Source: CAZTHM01 sp041946825 | GTDB lineage: Bacteria; Acidobacteriota; Terriglobia; UBA7540 | Assembly: GCA_041946825.1 (NCBI GenBank) | Contig: JBHGBD010000001.1 | Coordinates: 310,001 to 374,000, forward strand | Direction: 5' to 3' | Length of the DNA: 64,000 nucleotides | In this document: in pieces, positions 16,124 to 23,572 of the stretch | Numbering within the stretch: position 1 is the stretch's first letter | Layout: each line of letters opens with the position of its first letter | Program-made: the position numbers and the translations under genes | Notes under the pieces: generated by a model | What the model saw: the letters and a program-made list of their open reading frames with translations, nothing else | Told to the model about the DNA's origin: nothing | Database searches by the model: none

Positions 16124-16266
16124 TCGAGAAAACCCTCCGTCGGTTAGTATGGCGAGGAATCGGGCGAGGGGATTCTACGCGATTTTGCGCGACTTCGGGG
16201 CAGCAAATCTGGCCAGGGTCATGTTGTCGGTGTATGGAGGGGCGAGGAGTTATTCTGTAACTCCGC

Positions 16267-16686
16267 TCAGTGGATCAGCGCAACTCCAGCCCGCGCTGCG
16301 GCGGCCCGAAGATCCTCATCGAGCGTGGCTAGTGGCAGCCGTTCATGCCGGGCGACATCCAGGTAGGAGGCGTCGTAGGCTGACAATTGAAATGTCCGAG
16401 CGGTAACCAGCGCTTGGCGGACCGGGACGAGCGCGGTGTCGGTTTCCATGGCCTGACCCAGCAGCAGTTCGATACTGTCCAGGGCTTGGTCAGCGTCCGG
16501 CGTACTCAAGATGCCACGGCGTTCCGCGACCGCTAAGCCGTTGGCCATTTCGAGATGCCAAAGCGCCGGAACTACCGCGCGCGCGCCGTCAAACATCAAG
16601 CGCCTGACCCGGCGAGCGTAAGCGGGAACGGGGTTTGACAGGACCCAGCGAAGCGCCACCGATGCGTCGAGCACGAAGCGCGTCAA
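16267..16686 (-). CDS. vapC: VapC-like PIN-domain toxin
   Basis: A 139-residue PIN ribonuclease: FVLDASVALRW holds the first catalytic Asp, VVPALWHLEMANGL the conserved Glu, and the C-terminal SAYDASYLDVARHERLPLATLDEDL the further acidic residues. VapC toxins cleave tRNA or rRNA and are held inactive by their antitoxin. The start overlaps the antitoxin stop by 4 bp (ATGA), a typical coupled toxin-antitoxin arrangement. Confidence 0.9.
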   Translation of the reverse strand: MTRFVLDASVALRWVLSNPVPAYARRVRRLMFDGARAVVPALWHLEMANGLAVAERRGILSTPDADQALDSIELLLGQAMETDTALVPVRQALVTARTFQLSAYDASYLDVARHERLPLATLDEDLRAAAARAGVALIH

Positions 16687-16919
16687 ACGCGGCCCTCCTC
16701 GATGAGTTCATCCACGGTAACCCCTTTCGGCAGCCTGGCGCGCTTGCGGAGATTCTCAATGTCTTCGAAAATCTCACGGATGCTGACCTTGGGCCGGGCA
16801 GGGACGATCACCGCCGCGAGCTTTCCCCGCCGCGTAATGCCGATTTCCTCGCCACGCTCGGCCCGCTCCACTAGCTCCGACAGCCGATTCTTGGCCTGAA
16901 ACAACCCCATCTTGTGCAT
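16683..16919 (-). CDS. vapB: Phd/YefM-like antitoxin of the VapC toxin
   Basis: A 78-residue antitoxin. The N-terminal half, AKNRLSELVERAERGEEIGITRRGKLAAVIVPA, is the Phd/YefM DNA-binding fold; the C-terminal half, with IREIFEDIENLRKRARLPKG, is the disordered toxin-wrapping segment. It lies directly upstream of vapC with a 4-bp overlap. The ATG is preceded by AGGAGAGGG. Two palindromes 14-40 bp upstream are the likely autoregulatory operator. Confidence 0.88.
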   Translation of the reverse strand: MHKMGLFQAKNRLSELVERAERGEEIGITRRGKLAAVIVPARPKVSIREIFEDIENLRKRARLPKGVTVDELIEEGRV

Positions 16920-16932
16920 TGCCCTCTCCTTA

Positions 16933-16958
16933 CATCTAGATGAATAATCTAGATTATT
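16933..16958. promoter_or_regulatory. Tandem palindromic operator of the VapBC-type operon
   Basis: A 10-bp palindrome CATCTAGATG (16933-16942) abuts a perfect 16-bp palindrome AATAATCTAGATTATT (16943-16958); both share the core ATCTAGAT. The location, just upstream of the antitoxin start at 16919, fits co-operative autorepression by the antitoxin-toxin complex. Confidence 0.75.
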
Positions 16959-17008
16959 AGGGGCCGTTTGTCAAGGGGCCTGTCGGCGCACCCTCCGGCC
17001 TCTTCGGA

Positions 17009-17068
17009 ACCTGTCTACGCCCGCCTGCGCTGCCTGCGGCAGGCAGGCCCCGGGCAGGGCAGACAGGT
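17009..17068. repeat. Nested inverted repeat
   Basis: ACCTGTCT (17009-17016) pairs with AGACAGGT (17061-17068), and inside it TGCCTGC and GCAGGCA flank one base (17031-17045). It lies in the 224-bp gap upstream of the antitoxin and downstream of no terminator-like T-run. A related fragment (CTGCGCTGCCTGC) occurs near 17670. Confidence 0.6.
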
Positions 17069-17143
17069 CTGCGGCTCGTTCTCCCAGAGAAGCGCCGCGG
17101 AGCCCCAGAGTGCGAGACTCTTAGCTACTTGCTATTCACCTGA

Positions 17144-17545
17144 CTAGGTCAGGAATTCGAGCCAGCTTTTCCAGTAGAGAATGCGGAAGCTATCGTCTTT
17201 TGAGATCACCTTGTTATCCACCAGCACTCGCGCGGTTACCGTGCCACAGTACCCGCTTTCGACATATCCCGCCAGGACATCGGAGTGATGCTCGTTCTGG
17301 GCATCCGTGAACTCCAGATTGATAGACGATTCCGTGACCGGGTCCACGTAGACTCGAGTAATTTTCCCTGGTTCCAAATCGGGAAGAGGATAACGCTTTC
17401 CCCTGGATTCAACCTTCACGCTGAAACCGCGCAAGATCGTGGAGCTTTCGTTTCGGACGTCCACGGCAATGCCATACTGGTGGCGCGTAATAACGCCTGC
17501 AACGTAGACCAGGATGAGAAACATGACAATTAGCCTAGATTGCAA
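17144..17545 (-). CDS. Hypothetical protein with an N-terminal membrane anchor
   Basis: A 133-residue protein not recognised by family. Residues 5-22 (LIVMFLILVYVAGVITRH) are a membrane anchor or uncleaved signal. The rest is mostly beta-strand-like (YGIAVDVRNESSTILRGFSVKVESR, INLEFTDAQNEHHSDVLAGYVESGYC), suggesting an exported single beta-sandwich domain. No catalytic motif is seen. It has no close same-strand partner, though the fucosidase lies 160 bp upstream. Confidence 0.6.
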   Translation of the reverse strand: MQSRLIVMFLILVYVAGVITRHQYGIAVDVRNESSTILRGFSVKVESRGKRYPLPDLEPGKITRVYVDPVTESSINLEFTDAQNEHHSDVLAGYVESGYCGTVTARVLVDNKVISKDDSFRILYWKSWLEFLT

Positions 17546-17705
17546 ACGTCCCCCCGCGAATCGAAGGTATGGCCATACTGGTCGAATTATATCGGAATAG
17601 GTAGGAAAAGAACGGCCGGAACATGGAACCTCGGTAGGTAGTACATTGCATGGGGCTTATTCAGAGAGCCTGCGCTGCCTGCTGCCTCTGTCACCTGCCT
17701 ACGGA

Positions 17706-19274
17706 CTACTGCGTGATCCTCAGCGCCAGCGCGTAATCGGACGGCCTCTGTGCGGGCAGGGTGATAGTAAGGCCGGCGGGGGTTTGTTTCCACTTCAGTC
17801 GCGCCTTCGAGCCGAGGAGTTCGACATTGGCGATCTTGCCGGAATAGAGCGGAGAACTTTTCGCAAGCGATTTGACCGTCAACTTGCGGTTAGCGGGCCA
17901 GGCGAGCGCCACGGCATAGAGTGTCTTGCCGTGCGTCGTAAAGCGAATATCTTCGCTGGTGTAGGCTTTGGTGGATGTGTCCTTGAACGATCCGCCGACG
18001 ACCTGAGTCGGCCCTTCGCCGAAAACCTTCCACGGGCGCGTGCCGTAGATGGCCTCGCCGTTGATGGCAAGCCACTGGCCGACGTCGAGCAGAATCTTCT
18101 GGACCTCTTCGGGAATCGTGCCATCGGGGCGCGGGCCGATATTGAGCAGCAGGCAGCCGTTCTTGCTGACGATATCGACGAGCTGATCGACGAGCGAGTC
18201 GGGCGTGCGGAAGGTTTCGCCTTGAATGTATCCCCACGACTTCTCGCCCACGGAAGTGTCGGTCTGCCAGAACAATGGCCGCAGAGCTTCGAGTTGGCCG
18301 CGCTCGATGTCGAGCACCGCGGCGCGTTCGGGAAACGTTTTGAGCTTGTAGTTGATGGCCACGCCGCGTTTCCATTCCGCACCGCGGTTGTAATAGTACG
18401 CGGCGAAGCGCTGGAGATACGGCTGAAAGACGGGCTGCTCGATCCACCAGTCAAACCAGAGAACTTCCGGCTGGTACTTCTCGACAATCTCCGCCGTGCG
18501 CGCCAGCCAGTCGTCGAGATACGCCTGGTCCGGCGGGTTGTCGTGGTCGGCGCCCGGGAGGCGGCGCGGCTGCGCGGGGCCATAAAACCCTGAGTTGTGG
18601 GGATCGCGGACGTCGGAATCGAATTTCATCCCACCTTCGAAAAACCACCAGTGCTCGGCGCGATGTGATGAAGCGCCGAAATGCAATCCCTGCTTGCGCA
18701 CAGCGCGCGCCAGCTCGCCGACCACGTCGCGTTTCGGACCCATCTTGGCTGCCGACCAGTCGGTGAGCGAGCAGTCGTACATCGGGAAGCCGTCGTGATG
18801 CTCGGCGACGGGGACAACGTATTTCGCTCCGGCTTTGCGGAAGAGGGTGGCCCATTCATCGGCGTTGAATTTCTCCGCCTTGAACATCGGAATGAAATCC
18901 TTGTAGCCGAATTTCGATTGCGGGCCGTAAGTCGCGACATGATGCTTGAAGGCGGCCTGGTCGGGCAGGTACATGTTCCGCGGGTACCACTCGTTGTCGA
19001 AGGCGGGCACCGAATAGGCCCCCCAATGAATAAAGATCCCGAACTTCGCGTCCTCGTACCATTCCGGGACCTTGTAGGTTTCGAGTGATTCCCATGTGGG
19101 ATGGAACGGCCCGCGCGTTCCCACTTCATCGACGGTTTTGAGGAACTCCCTCCGGCGGGCGTCCTGTGCCGGGGCGGAGTTTGCGCTGAGCATTGAAAGG
19201 AGAACCGCGAAATTGGTCACGCAGGGCAGGCCAATGCGGCAGAGCCAACGCCGGTCTTTTGAGAATCTAGACAT
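17706..19274 (-). CDS. Secreted alpha-L-fucosidase, GH29
   Basis: A 522-residue exported glycosidase releasing alpha-L-fucose from glycans by a retaining mechanism. A signal peptide covers about residues 1-36 (LLSMLSANSAPAQ). GH29 features are WYEDAKFGIFIHWGAYSVPAF, EWATLFRKAGAKYVVPVAEHHDGFPMYDC, DVVGELARAVRKQGLHFG, and EVLWFDWW, in which the Asp (~residue 274) is the expected nucleophile. Near 360-400, NGCLLLNIGPRPDGTIPEEV closes the barrel, followed by a beta-sandwich C-terminal domain. Extracellular glycan degradation fits the ThuA and DUF1080 proteins elsewhere in the window. Confidence 0.92.
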   Translation of the reverse strand: MSRFSKDRRWLCRIGLPCVTNFAVLLSMLSANSAPAQDARRREFLKTVDEVGTRGPFHPTWESLETYKVPEWYEDAKFGIFIHWGAYSVPAFDNEWYPRNMYLPDQAAFKHHVATYGPQSKFGYKDFIPMFKAEKFNADEWATLFRKAGAKYVVPVAEHHDGFPMYDCSLTDWSAAKMGPKRDVVGELARAVRKQGLHFGASSHRAEHWWFFEGGMKFDSDVRDPHNSGFYGPAQPRRLPGADHDNPPDQAYLDDWLARTAEIVEKYQPEVLWFDWWIEQPVFQPYLQRFAAYYYNRGAEWKRGVAINYKLKTFPERAAVLDIERGQLEALRPLFWQTDTSVGEKSWGYIQGETFRTPDSLVDQLVDIVSKNGCLLLNIGPRPDGTIPEEVQKILLDVGQWLAINGEAIYGTRPWKVFGEGPTQVVGGSFKDTSTKAYTSEDIRFTTHGKTLYAVALAWPANRKLTVKSLAKSSPLYSGKIANVELLGSKARLKWKQTPAGLTITLPAQRPSDYALALRITQ

Positions 19275-19534
19275 TATCGCCTCTGTACGAGAATCTCTTC
19301 ACCCTTCGGGTCGCGACGACCGAACGGCAAATTATACACCCGCTTCGACTTGCGGGCCGCGGCTTGCCTGCGAGGTGGCCCGTTATCTTCATGGTACCTT
19401 CGGTCTGCTTCTCCGGTACTTTTGTACGATTGGCAGGTCGGCACACCCCCGCTAGACTTTAGCAGTCGTCAAGATTTGGTTTGGAAGATTGCGGGAGGAC
19501 TTGAAGCGAACGATTTAACGCGGAGTCAATTCTG
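19275..19534. other. 260-bp divergent intergenic region
   Basis: It lies between the minus-strand fucosidase and the plus-strand cyclase-like gene and must contain both promoters. No clear consensus element or supported frame was found. Confidence 0.35.
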
Positions 19535-20743
19535 ATGGCCACGTTCGCACCTTTCTACGATACCCTGCGGTTTTACGCCAGCGCCCTCTACTGGGAGACT
19601 GACGAAGAGGTCGCGCAGCGCGAAGCCGATGGTCAAGTCGAAACCGCAAAAGCCCTTCCTCATACTCGAGCCGAAAACGTCCGGCCGCTTTCCATCAACC
19701 TTCGTCCATTCCTCTATTTTCCTCTCAAGATTTCGCATCGAGTTCTGAACCTGGCTTGCCGGGCGGCAACCGGGACTTTCCTTTTGCTCTTTATTCTGGA
19801 GTTCCCACATCCCGCCAAATGGGACGGTGTGTGGCTCACGGGACTCGTGCATACCGTAGGCGATCCGATCGTCGTGCGCGCGATCGTCTGGGCAGGGGAT
19901 CTTTATCCCGCCTCAATTCGCTTGACGGAATACTTCGCGTTGGCCCTGGCGGTTGGCGCCTGGTTTCTGCGTCGCGGTCTGAACATATTCTTCGTGCCGA
20001 TCCTGAAGAGGCTCTCCAAGCGGCCGCGTCCGGCGCGGCAGGATTACGACCTGGCGATCCCCACCGCCGAGGAAGAAGAGGAAATCGCGCGGGTCAATTC
20101 CGAGCGCGCCCGGCGGCGCCTGCTGAAGCGTTACCAGGAAATTGCTGACGCGCTGAAGGGCGCGGGTCGCAAGCGCTGCGCGTTCCTTTCCGTGGACGTC
20201 GCCGGCTCGACGCAAATGAAGGAGAGCGAGCAGGAGATGGCCGTCACCGTGACCTTCCAGGCCTACATGCAGATGCTGGAAGGCATCTTCACGCGCCACG
20301 GCGCCTGGAAACAGTCCTGGACTCCCGACGGCGTCATGGTCTGCTTCCTGGATCTCGATATGGCCGTGGCGGCGGGGCAAGCGGTCCTGCGCGAGCTGCG
20401 GAAATTCAACCTGACACAGAACCTCTTGCGCACGCGCATCGCCGTCCGCTGCGGCGTGAACGCGGGCGAGGTCCCCATTTTCGAAGACAGCAAGCTCGAG
20501 AAGATCGCTCACCGCGTCATCGACGTCACCGGGCACATGCAAAAGCACGCTACCCCCAACACCCTCTGGGTCAGCGCCCAGGTTGCCAACCACCTCACCG
20601 ACAAGTCCGGCTTCCATCCCGTCGAGAAACAAGTGGACGGGCTGAACGTCCTTGAATGGTCGGCGCGCGTCTCCCTCGTCGAGCAGCCCAAGACCCTCAT
20701 GGCTCCCATCGAGCCTTCCGATAACGCCGACACCTGGGCGTGA
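19535..20743 (+). CDS. Membrane protein with a class III nucleotide-cyclase-like domain
   Basis: A 402-residue inner-membrane protein. Residues ~75-165 include two or three hydrophobic segments (VLNLACRAATGTFLLLFILEF and LTEYFALALAVGAWFLRRGLNIFFVPIL, split). A linker rich in Glu and Arg leads to a cyclase homology domain (~215-375). The two metal-site aspartates are present (FLSVDVAGST and WTPDGVMVCF), but the base-recognising Lys position is Ser, and the NxxxR transition-state motif reads IDVTGHMQKHA, with Asp and His instead. Cyclase activity is therefore uncertain; it could be a degenerate nucleotide sensor. It stands alone on the plus strand. Confidence 0.72.
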   Translation: MATFAPFYDTLRFYASALYWETDEEVAQREADGQVETAKALPHTRAENVRPLSINLRPFLYFPLKISHRVLNLACRAATGTFLLLFILEFPHPAKWDGVWLTGLVHTVGDPIVVRAIVWAGDLYPASIRLTEYFALALAVGAWFLRRGLNIFFVPILKRLSKRPRPARQDYDLAIPTAEEEEEIARVNSERARRRLLKRYQEIADALKGAGRKRCAFLSVDVAGSTQMKESEQEMAVTVTFQAYMQMLEGIFTRHGAWKQSWTPDGVMVCFLDLDMAVAAGQAVLRELRKFNLTQNLLRTRIAVRCGVNAGEVPIFEDSKLEKIAHRVIDVTGHMQKHATPNTLWVSAQVANHLTDKSGFHPVEKQVDGLNVLEWSARVSLVEQPKTLMAPIEPSDNADTWA

Positions 20744-20745
20744 TT

Positions 20746-20805
20746 TTCGAAACCGGAAATCAGAAACTGGAAATCAGAAATTCGAAAATCGGAAATCCGC
20801 AATCG
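20746..20805. repeat. Tandem heptamer array C, xxxGAAA-type
   Basis: Eight in-phase 7-bp units from 20746 (TTCGAAA, CCGGAAA, TCAGAAA, CTGGAAA, TCAGAAA, TTCGAAA, ATCGGAA, ATCCGCA). It begins 3 bp after the cyclase stop and ends just before the convergent gene's stop at 20814. Confidence 0.88.
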
Positions 20806-20813
20806 CCTGCCCT

Positions 20814-21386
20814 CTATTTGAACGGGACGGCCAAGTCCCACTTCGAGAATTTCTTTTGCGAGTGGATGCGGAATCCCTGGTCGCTCCCGGTTCGCTCGGT
20901 GAGCAACAGGCGAAAGAGGCGCTCGAACTGGTTGCGCAGCCGCGTCACGCAGTCGAGCAAATAATGTTCGTCTGAAAGAATCTTGACTGAAAGAACCGCC
21001 AGGGTCTTGGTCTGATGGGGGTCGAGGGGCGCCTGCCGCGCGGCGAATTCCATCAGCCGGCGCAACTTCCGCGCCTGAGCGTTGGCGCGGGCGCGATAGC
21101 TGCGGATCAGCCGCCAGGCGGCCTCCGCCATCCGCTGCACAATCCGGCGCTCGCGGTCGGTCACCGGCGCCAGCGCCTTCTCGAAGCGCGCGACGTGCGC
21201 ATCGTATTCGCCGACGTCCCCGCCCAGCAGGATGACGCTCTTGCGCAAGTCGAGCGAAAAGAACCCGTGCTTGAGGTTATTGGGCCGCTCGGGGCGGGGA
21301 ACCCGCCCGGCGCGGTGCGCCTCCCAGGCTTTCTTCAGGTTTTCGCGCGCCGCCTCCCGGCGCCGCTCGGTCAGCATGTAGGCCAT
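20814..21386 (-). CDS. Conserved hypothetical protein, helical and basic
   Basis: A 190-residue protein that is mostly alpha-helical and very rich in Arg. An N-terminal segment, RREAARENLKKAWEAHRAGR, leads to RPERPNNLKHGFFS, a small pattern common to unannotated helical proteins near mobile or phage-like DNA, then RRIVQRMAEAAWRLIRSYRARANAQARKLRRL (here split by family-like heptads). No enzyme motif is seen. GGGGAG precedes ATG 21386. An inverted repeat CCTAGC/GGCTAGG (about 21423-21440) lies upstream and may be regulatory. A terminase-small-subunit-like or DNA-binding role is only a guess. Confidence 0.55.
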   Translation of the reverse strand: MAYMLTERRREAARENLKKAWEAHRAGRVPRPERPNNLKHGFFSLDLRKSVILLGGDVGEYDAHVARFEKALAPVTDRERRIVQRMAEAAWRLIRSYRARANAQARKLRRLMEFAARQAPLDPHQTKTLAVLSVKILSDEHYLLDCVTRLRNQFERLFRLLLTERTGSDQGFRIHSQKKFSKWDLAVPFK

Positions 21387-21451
21387 AGAAATCTCCCCTC
21401 AATAGGTAGGTTATATGATGAGCCTAGCATGTTGGCTAGGTAGCTGTCAAG

Positions 21452-21515
21452 GGAAACTGGAAATTCGAAATGGGAAACTCGAAATTCGAAAATCGAAATT
21501 CGAAAAGCAAAAAGC
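21452..21515. repeat. Tandem heptamer array D, GAAAxTC-type
   Basis: Eight to nine in-phase units: GAAACTG, GAAATTC, GAAATGG, GAAACTC, GAAATTC, GAAAATC, GAAATTC, GAAAAGC. It lies between the helical hypothetical gene and the ParE-type toxin stop at 21528. Confidence 0.9.
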
Positions 21516-21527
21516 GGGGGTTAGAGA

Positions 21528-21845
21528 TTATCCAGTCCGCCGAGTGCGCCAGTATCCGGGCCGCCGGCGTCCATGGGCAACGGCAAGGACTTGTATCGTG
21601 CCCCCCGCTTCGCGATAGATCAGGAAAAAGGGAAAGCGATGGAGGGGATATTTCCGGCAGCCGGCCAGCGAAGGAGCGTCATAACGGGGCCAGCGGTTGG
21701 GGGCTTCGGTAACTACTCCGATGGCCTTCTCCAATTCGTCCAGGAAAAGCTCCGCCACCCGCAAGCTTCGCTCGCGATACCAGGCGGCAGCAGCTTCGGC
21801 CTCGGCGAGTGCTTCAGGATGGAATTCGACGGGATTACCGGTCAT
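21528..21845 (-). CDS. ParE/RelE-superfamily toxin
   Basis: A 105-residue toxin. VEFHPEALAEAEAAAAWYRERS is the N-terminal strand-helix, APNRWPRYD the turn, and CRKYPLHRFPFFLIYREAGGTIQVLAVAHGRRRPGYW the core strands of the RelE/ParE fold. ParE members poison DNA gyrase, and RelE members cut mRNA; the sequence does not decide. Its start overlaps the antitoxin end by 11 bp, implying coupling. Confidence 0.88.
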   Translation of the reverse strand: MTGNPVEFHPEALAEAEAAAAWYRERSLRVAELFLDELEKAIGVVTEAPNRWPRYDAPSLAGCRKYPLHRFPFFLIYREAGGTIQVLAVAHGRRRPGYWRTRRTG

Positions 21846-22074
21846 CGCGGATGGTTGCCATCAAACGGGAGCGGACCTCGCTCCAGGTAACCGTCCTCAT
21901 TGCACGGGAATCGAGCTCGGCGACGCGCCGCTCGATCTCCTTCTGCCAGGCTTGTTCGGCGTCCGCGTCAACCTCTTGATCAAGGCTGCCGAGCAACGAG
22001 TCGGCCAGCGCCGCTCGCGCCTCCGCCGGGAGCGCCAATGCTTCTTTGAGGATTTCAGCAGTGTCACGGCCCAT
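21835..22074 (-). CDS. Addiction-module antitoxin (TIGR02574 type)
   Basis: A 79-residue partner of the downstream ParE-type toxin. KEALALPAEARAALADSLLGSLD and EQAWQKEIERRVAELDSR match the putative addiction module component family, whose C-terminal WSEVRSRL motif is present. It lies just upstream of and overlaps the toxin gene, the usual order. Confidence 0.85.
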   Translation of the reverse strand: MGRDTAEILKEALALPAEARAALADSLLGSLDQEVDADAEQAWQKEIERRVAELDSRAMRTVTWSEVRSRLMATIRDDR

Positions 22075-22138
22075 GCTGTGATTATACGCCCGGCCGCGTT
22101 CCGGCGCAAAGCAACGCGGCGCGGCGGCCGCGCCAGTC

Positions 22139-22249
22139 TGTCATCCTGAGCCAGCCCCGACCTGTCGGGGCGAAGCGAAGGATCCTTTTCATTTGCGCGC
22201 GTCACACGACTGGAAAACGCAGGGACCCTTCGCTACGCTCGGGATGACA
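22139..22249. repeat. Inverted pair of TCATCCTGAG repeats left of the GIY-YIG gene
   Basis: A forward copy, 22139-22186 (TCATCCTGAGC, hairpin CCCCGAccTgTCGGGG, GAAGCGAAGGATCC), faces a reverse copy, 22214-22249 (GGGACCCTTCGCTACGCTCGGGATGAC). Together they fill most of the gap between the antitoxin promoter and the GIY-YIG start. Confidence 0.8.
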
Positions 22250-22284
22250 TAGGCCGTCGAAGGTTGCCGGGAAGGGAGTTCCCC

Positions 22285-22584
22285 GTGAAGACCTACTATG
22301 TCTATTTCATGACAAACCAGACCCGCACGCTGTACACCGGCGTGACCAACAACCTGGGGAAACGCGTCTCCCAGCACAAGCGAAAACTGCTCCCAGGTTT
22401 CACGCGGCAATACAACATCAACCGGCTGGTGTATTACGAGACCTTTGGCGACATCCGCGCCGCGATCCAGCGGGAGAAGCAGATTAAGGGATGGTTGCGG
22501 GCGAAGAAAGTGGCATTGATTGTCGCCGCGAACCCGACCTGGAAAGACTTGAGCGAGGGATGGTACGGGAAAGAAAAATGCTGA
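22285..22584 (+). CDS. GIY-YIG domain nuclease-like protein (UPF0213 type)
   Basis: A 99-residue single-domain protein. The opening YYVYFMTNQTRTLYTGVTNN is the GIY-YIG motif (YVY...YTG), followed by LGKRVSQHK with the conserved Arg, and GFTRQYNINRLVYYE and REKQIKGWLRAKK carrying the metal-binding Glu. The longest frame starts at a TTG (22264), but GTG 22285 has GAAGGGAG at suitable spacing. The cellular role of this small family is unknown. Five copies of one palindromic repeat family surround it (22139-22249 and 22582-22797), a setting reminiscent of repeat-associated nucleases. Confidence 0.88.
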   Translation: MKTYYVYFMTNQTRTLYTGVTNNLGKRVSQHKRKLLPGFTRQYNINRLVYYETFGDIRAAIQREKQIKGWLRAKKVALIVAANPTWKDLSEGWYGKEKC

Positions 22585-22797
22585 GATCCTTCGCCCGCCG
22601 CGGCGGACTCAGGATGACAGGATTTGGCCTGAGCGTGAGATGCTGCCGCTGAGGTGCAAAATGAAAAGGATTCTTCGCTGCGCCCCGTCGGGGCTTGCTC
22701 AGAATGACGCGCATCGTCGTGCTGAGCCCTTCGGCTGTCATCCTGAGCGTAGTCCCGATGCACTCCATCGGGACGCAGCGAAGGATCTTTATCATTG
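22582..22797. repeat. Cluster of three TCATCCTGAG repeats right of the GIY-YIG gene
   Basis: Reverse copy 22584-22620 (GATCCTTCG ... CCGCGG ... CTCAGGATGAC), reverse copy 22671-22708 (GATTCTTCGCTGC, CCCCGTCGGGG, GCTCAGAATGAC) and forward copy 22737-22794 (GTCATCCTGAGCG, TCCCGATgcactccATCGGGA, GCAGCGAAGGATC). They occupy most of the 476-bp region between the GIY-YIG gene and mraZ; no gene is seen there. Confidence 0.8.
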
Positions 22798-22935
22798 TCA
22801 CCAGGCAGACGGCAAAAGCTGTTAGGCCGTCGGATGGACACCCCCCAAAGGGTAGTGGTAGACTGTGGAAAACACGCTAGCGGCGGCGTGAGCGTCGAAT
22901 TTCTCCTAAATCCTTAAAATAATTGAAAAAAACCC

Positions 22936-22964
22936 TTGACAAGACATTCTGACATCCCTATATT
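22936..22964 (+). promoter_or_regulatory. Sigma-70-type promoter of the dcw cluster
   Basis: TTGACA (22936-22941), a 17-bp spacer and TATATT (22959-22964) form a near-consensus housekeeping promoter about 97 bp upstream of the mraZ ATG. The leader between it and mraZ holds GTGG direct motifs (22977 and 23009 areas) that could be MraZ sites, though the spacing is not the known one. Confidence 0.75.
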
Positions 22965-23060
22965 TCGTGGCCAGAAGTGGAAGAAAGTAGCTGATAGTAG
23001 TCGTCAGTGGGATTCTGAAGCAAGTTCTGGCAAGAAATTAAGGCCAATCGAGCTCTTCCA

Positions 23061-23501
23061 ATGCTGCGCGGGAACTATCCAGCGACGGTGGACAGCAAGG
23101 GGCGGCTGAAGATCCCGACCGCATTCAAAGCCTTTATTGATGAGAACTACGGCCCGGACTTCTATATCACTAGCCTCGACGGACAGTCGGTGAAAGTTTA
23201 CCCGTTCAATGTCTGGCGGGGGATCGAAGAGAAGTTGGCGGTGCTGCCCTCGATGAACAAATGGAAGAAGAAGTTTCTCGACCGCACGAACTACTGGGGG
23301 CAGATGGCCAAAATGGATTCGCAGGGCCGGGTGCTGATTCCTTCCATGCTGCGCGATTCGGCGGTGATGAAAGGCGAAGTGGCCGTACTCGGGTATCTCG
23401 ACCGGTTGGAAGTCTGGAACCAGGACCGCTACCGCGAGCACCTGGAGCGCGAGGCCTTCACCGACGAGGACATGCAGGGGTTGAGCGACCTGGGAATCTA
23501 G
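23061..23501 (+). CDS. mraZ: MraZ transcriptional regulator
   Basis: A 146-residue AbrB-like double SpoVT/MraZ domain protein, the first gene of the dcw cluster and, in other bacteria, an autoregulator binding its own promoter. The two half-domains show the signature D-S-K-G-R-L (VDSKGRLKIP, residues ~10-19) and D-S-Q-G-R-V (MDSQGRVLIP, ~91-100). The length is normal. It is followed by a heptamer array that begins at the G of its own TAG stop, and then by rsmH 71 bp away. Confidence 0.95.
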   Translation: MLRGNYPATVDSKGRLKIPTAFKAFIDENYGPDFYITSLDGQSVKVYPFNVWRGIEEKLAVLPSMNKWKKKFLDRTNYWGQMAKMDSQGRVLIPSMLRDSAVMKGEVAVLGYLDRLEVWNQDRYREHLEREAFTDEDMQGLSDLGI

Positions 23502-23531
23502 GGAGTAGGGAGTAGCGAATAGGGAGTAGGG
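23501..23531. repeat. Tandem heptamer array E, GGGAGTA-type
   Basis: GGGAGTA, GGGAGTA, GCGAATA, GGGAGTA, GGG, in phase. Its first G is the last base of the mraZ stop codon. It is the only array here with this unit. Confidence 0.85.
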
Positions 23532-23572
23532 AAGAACAAGCCTGGATCTAGGAGCGGCGAGAAGGATGAGCG

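Noticed and set aside
20746..21515. Heptamer arrays as phage attachment sites
   Set aside because: No integrase, no flanking duplication, and the same type of array occurs at more than ten unrelated loci.
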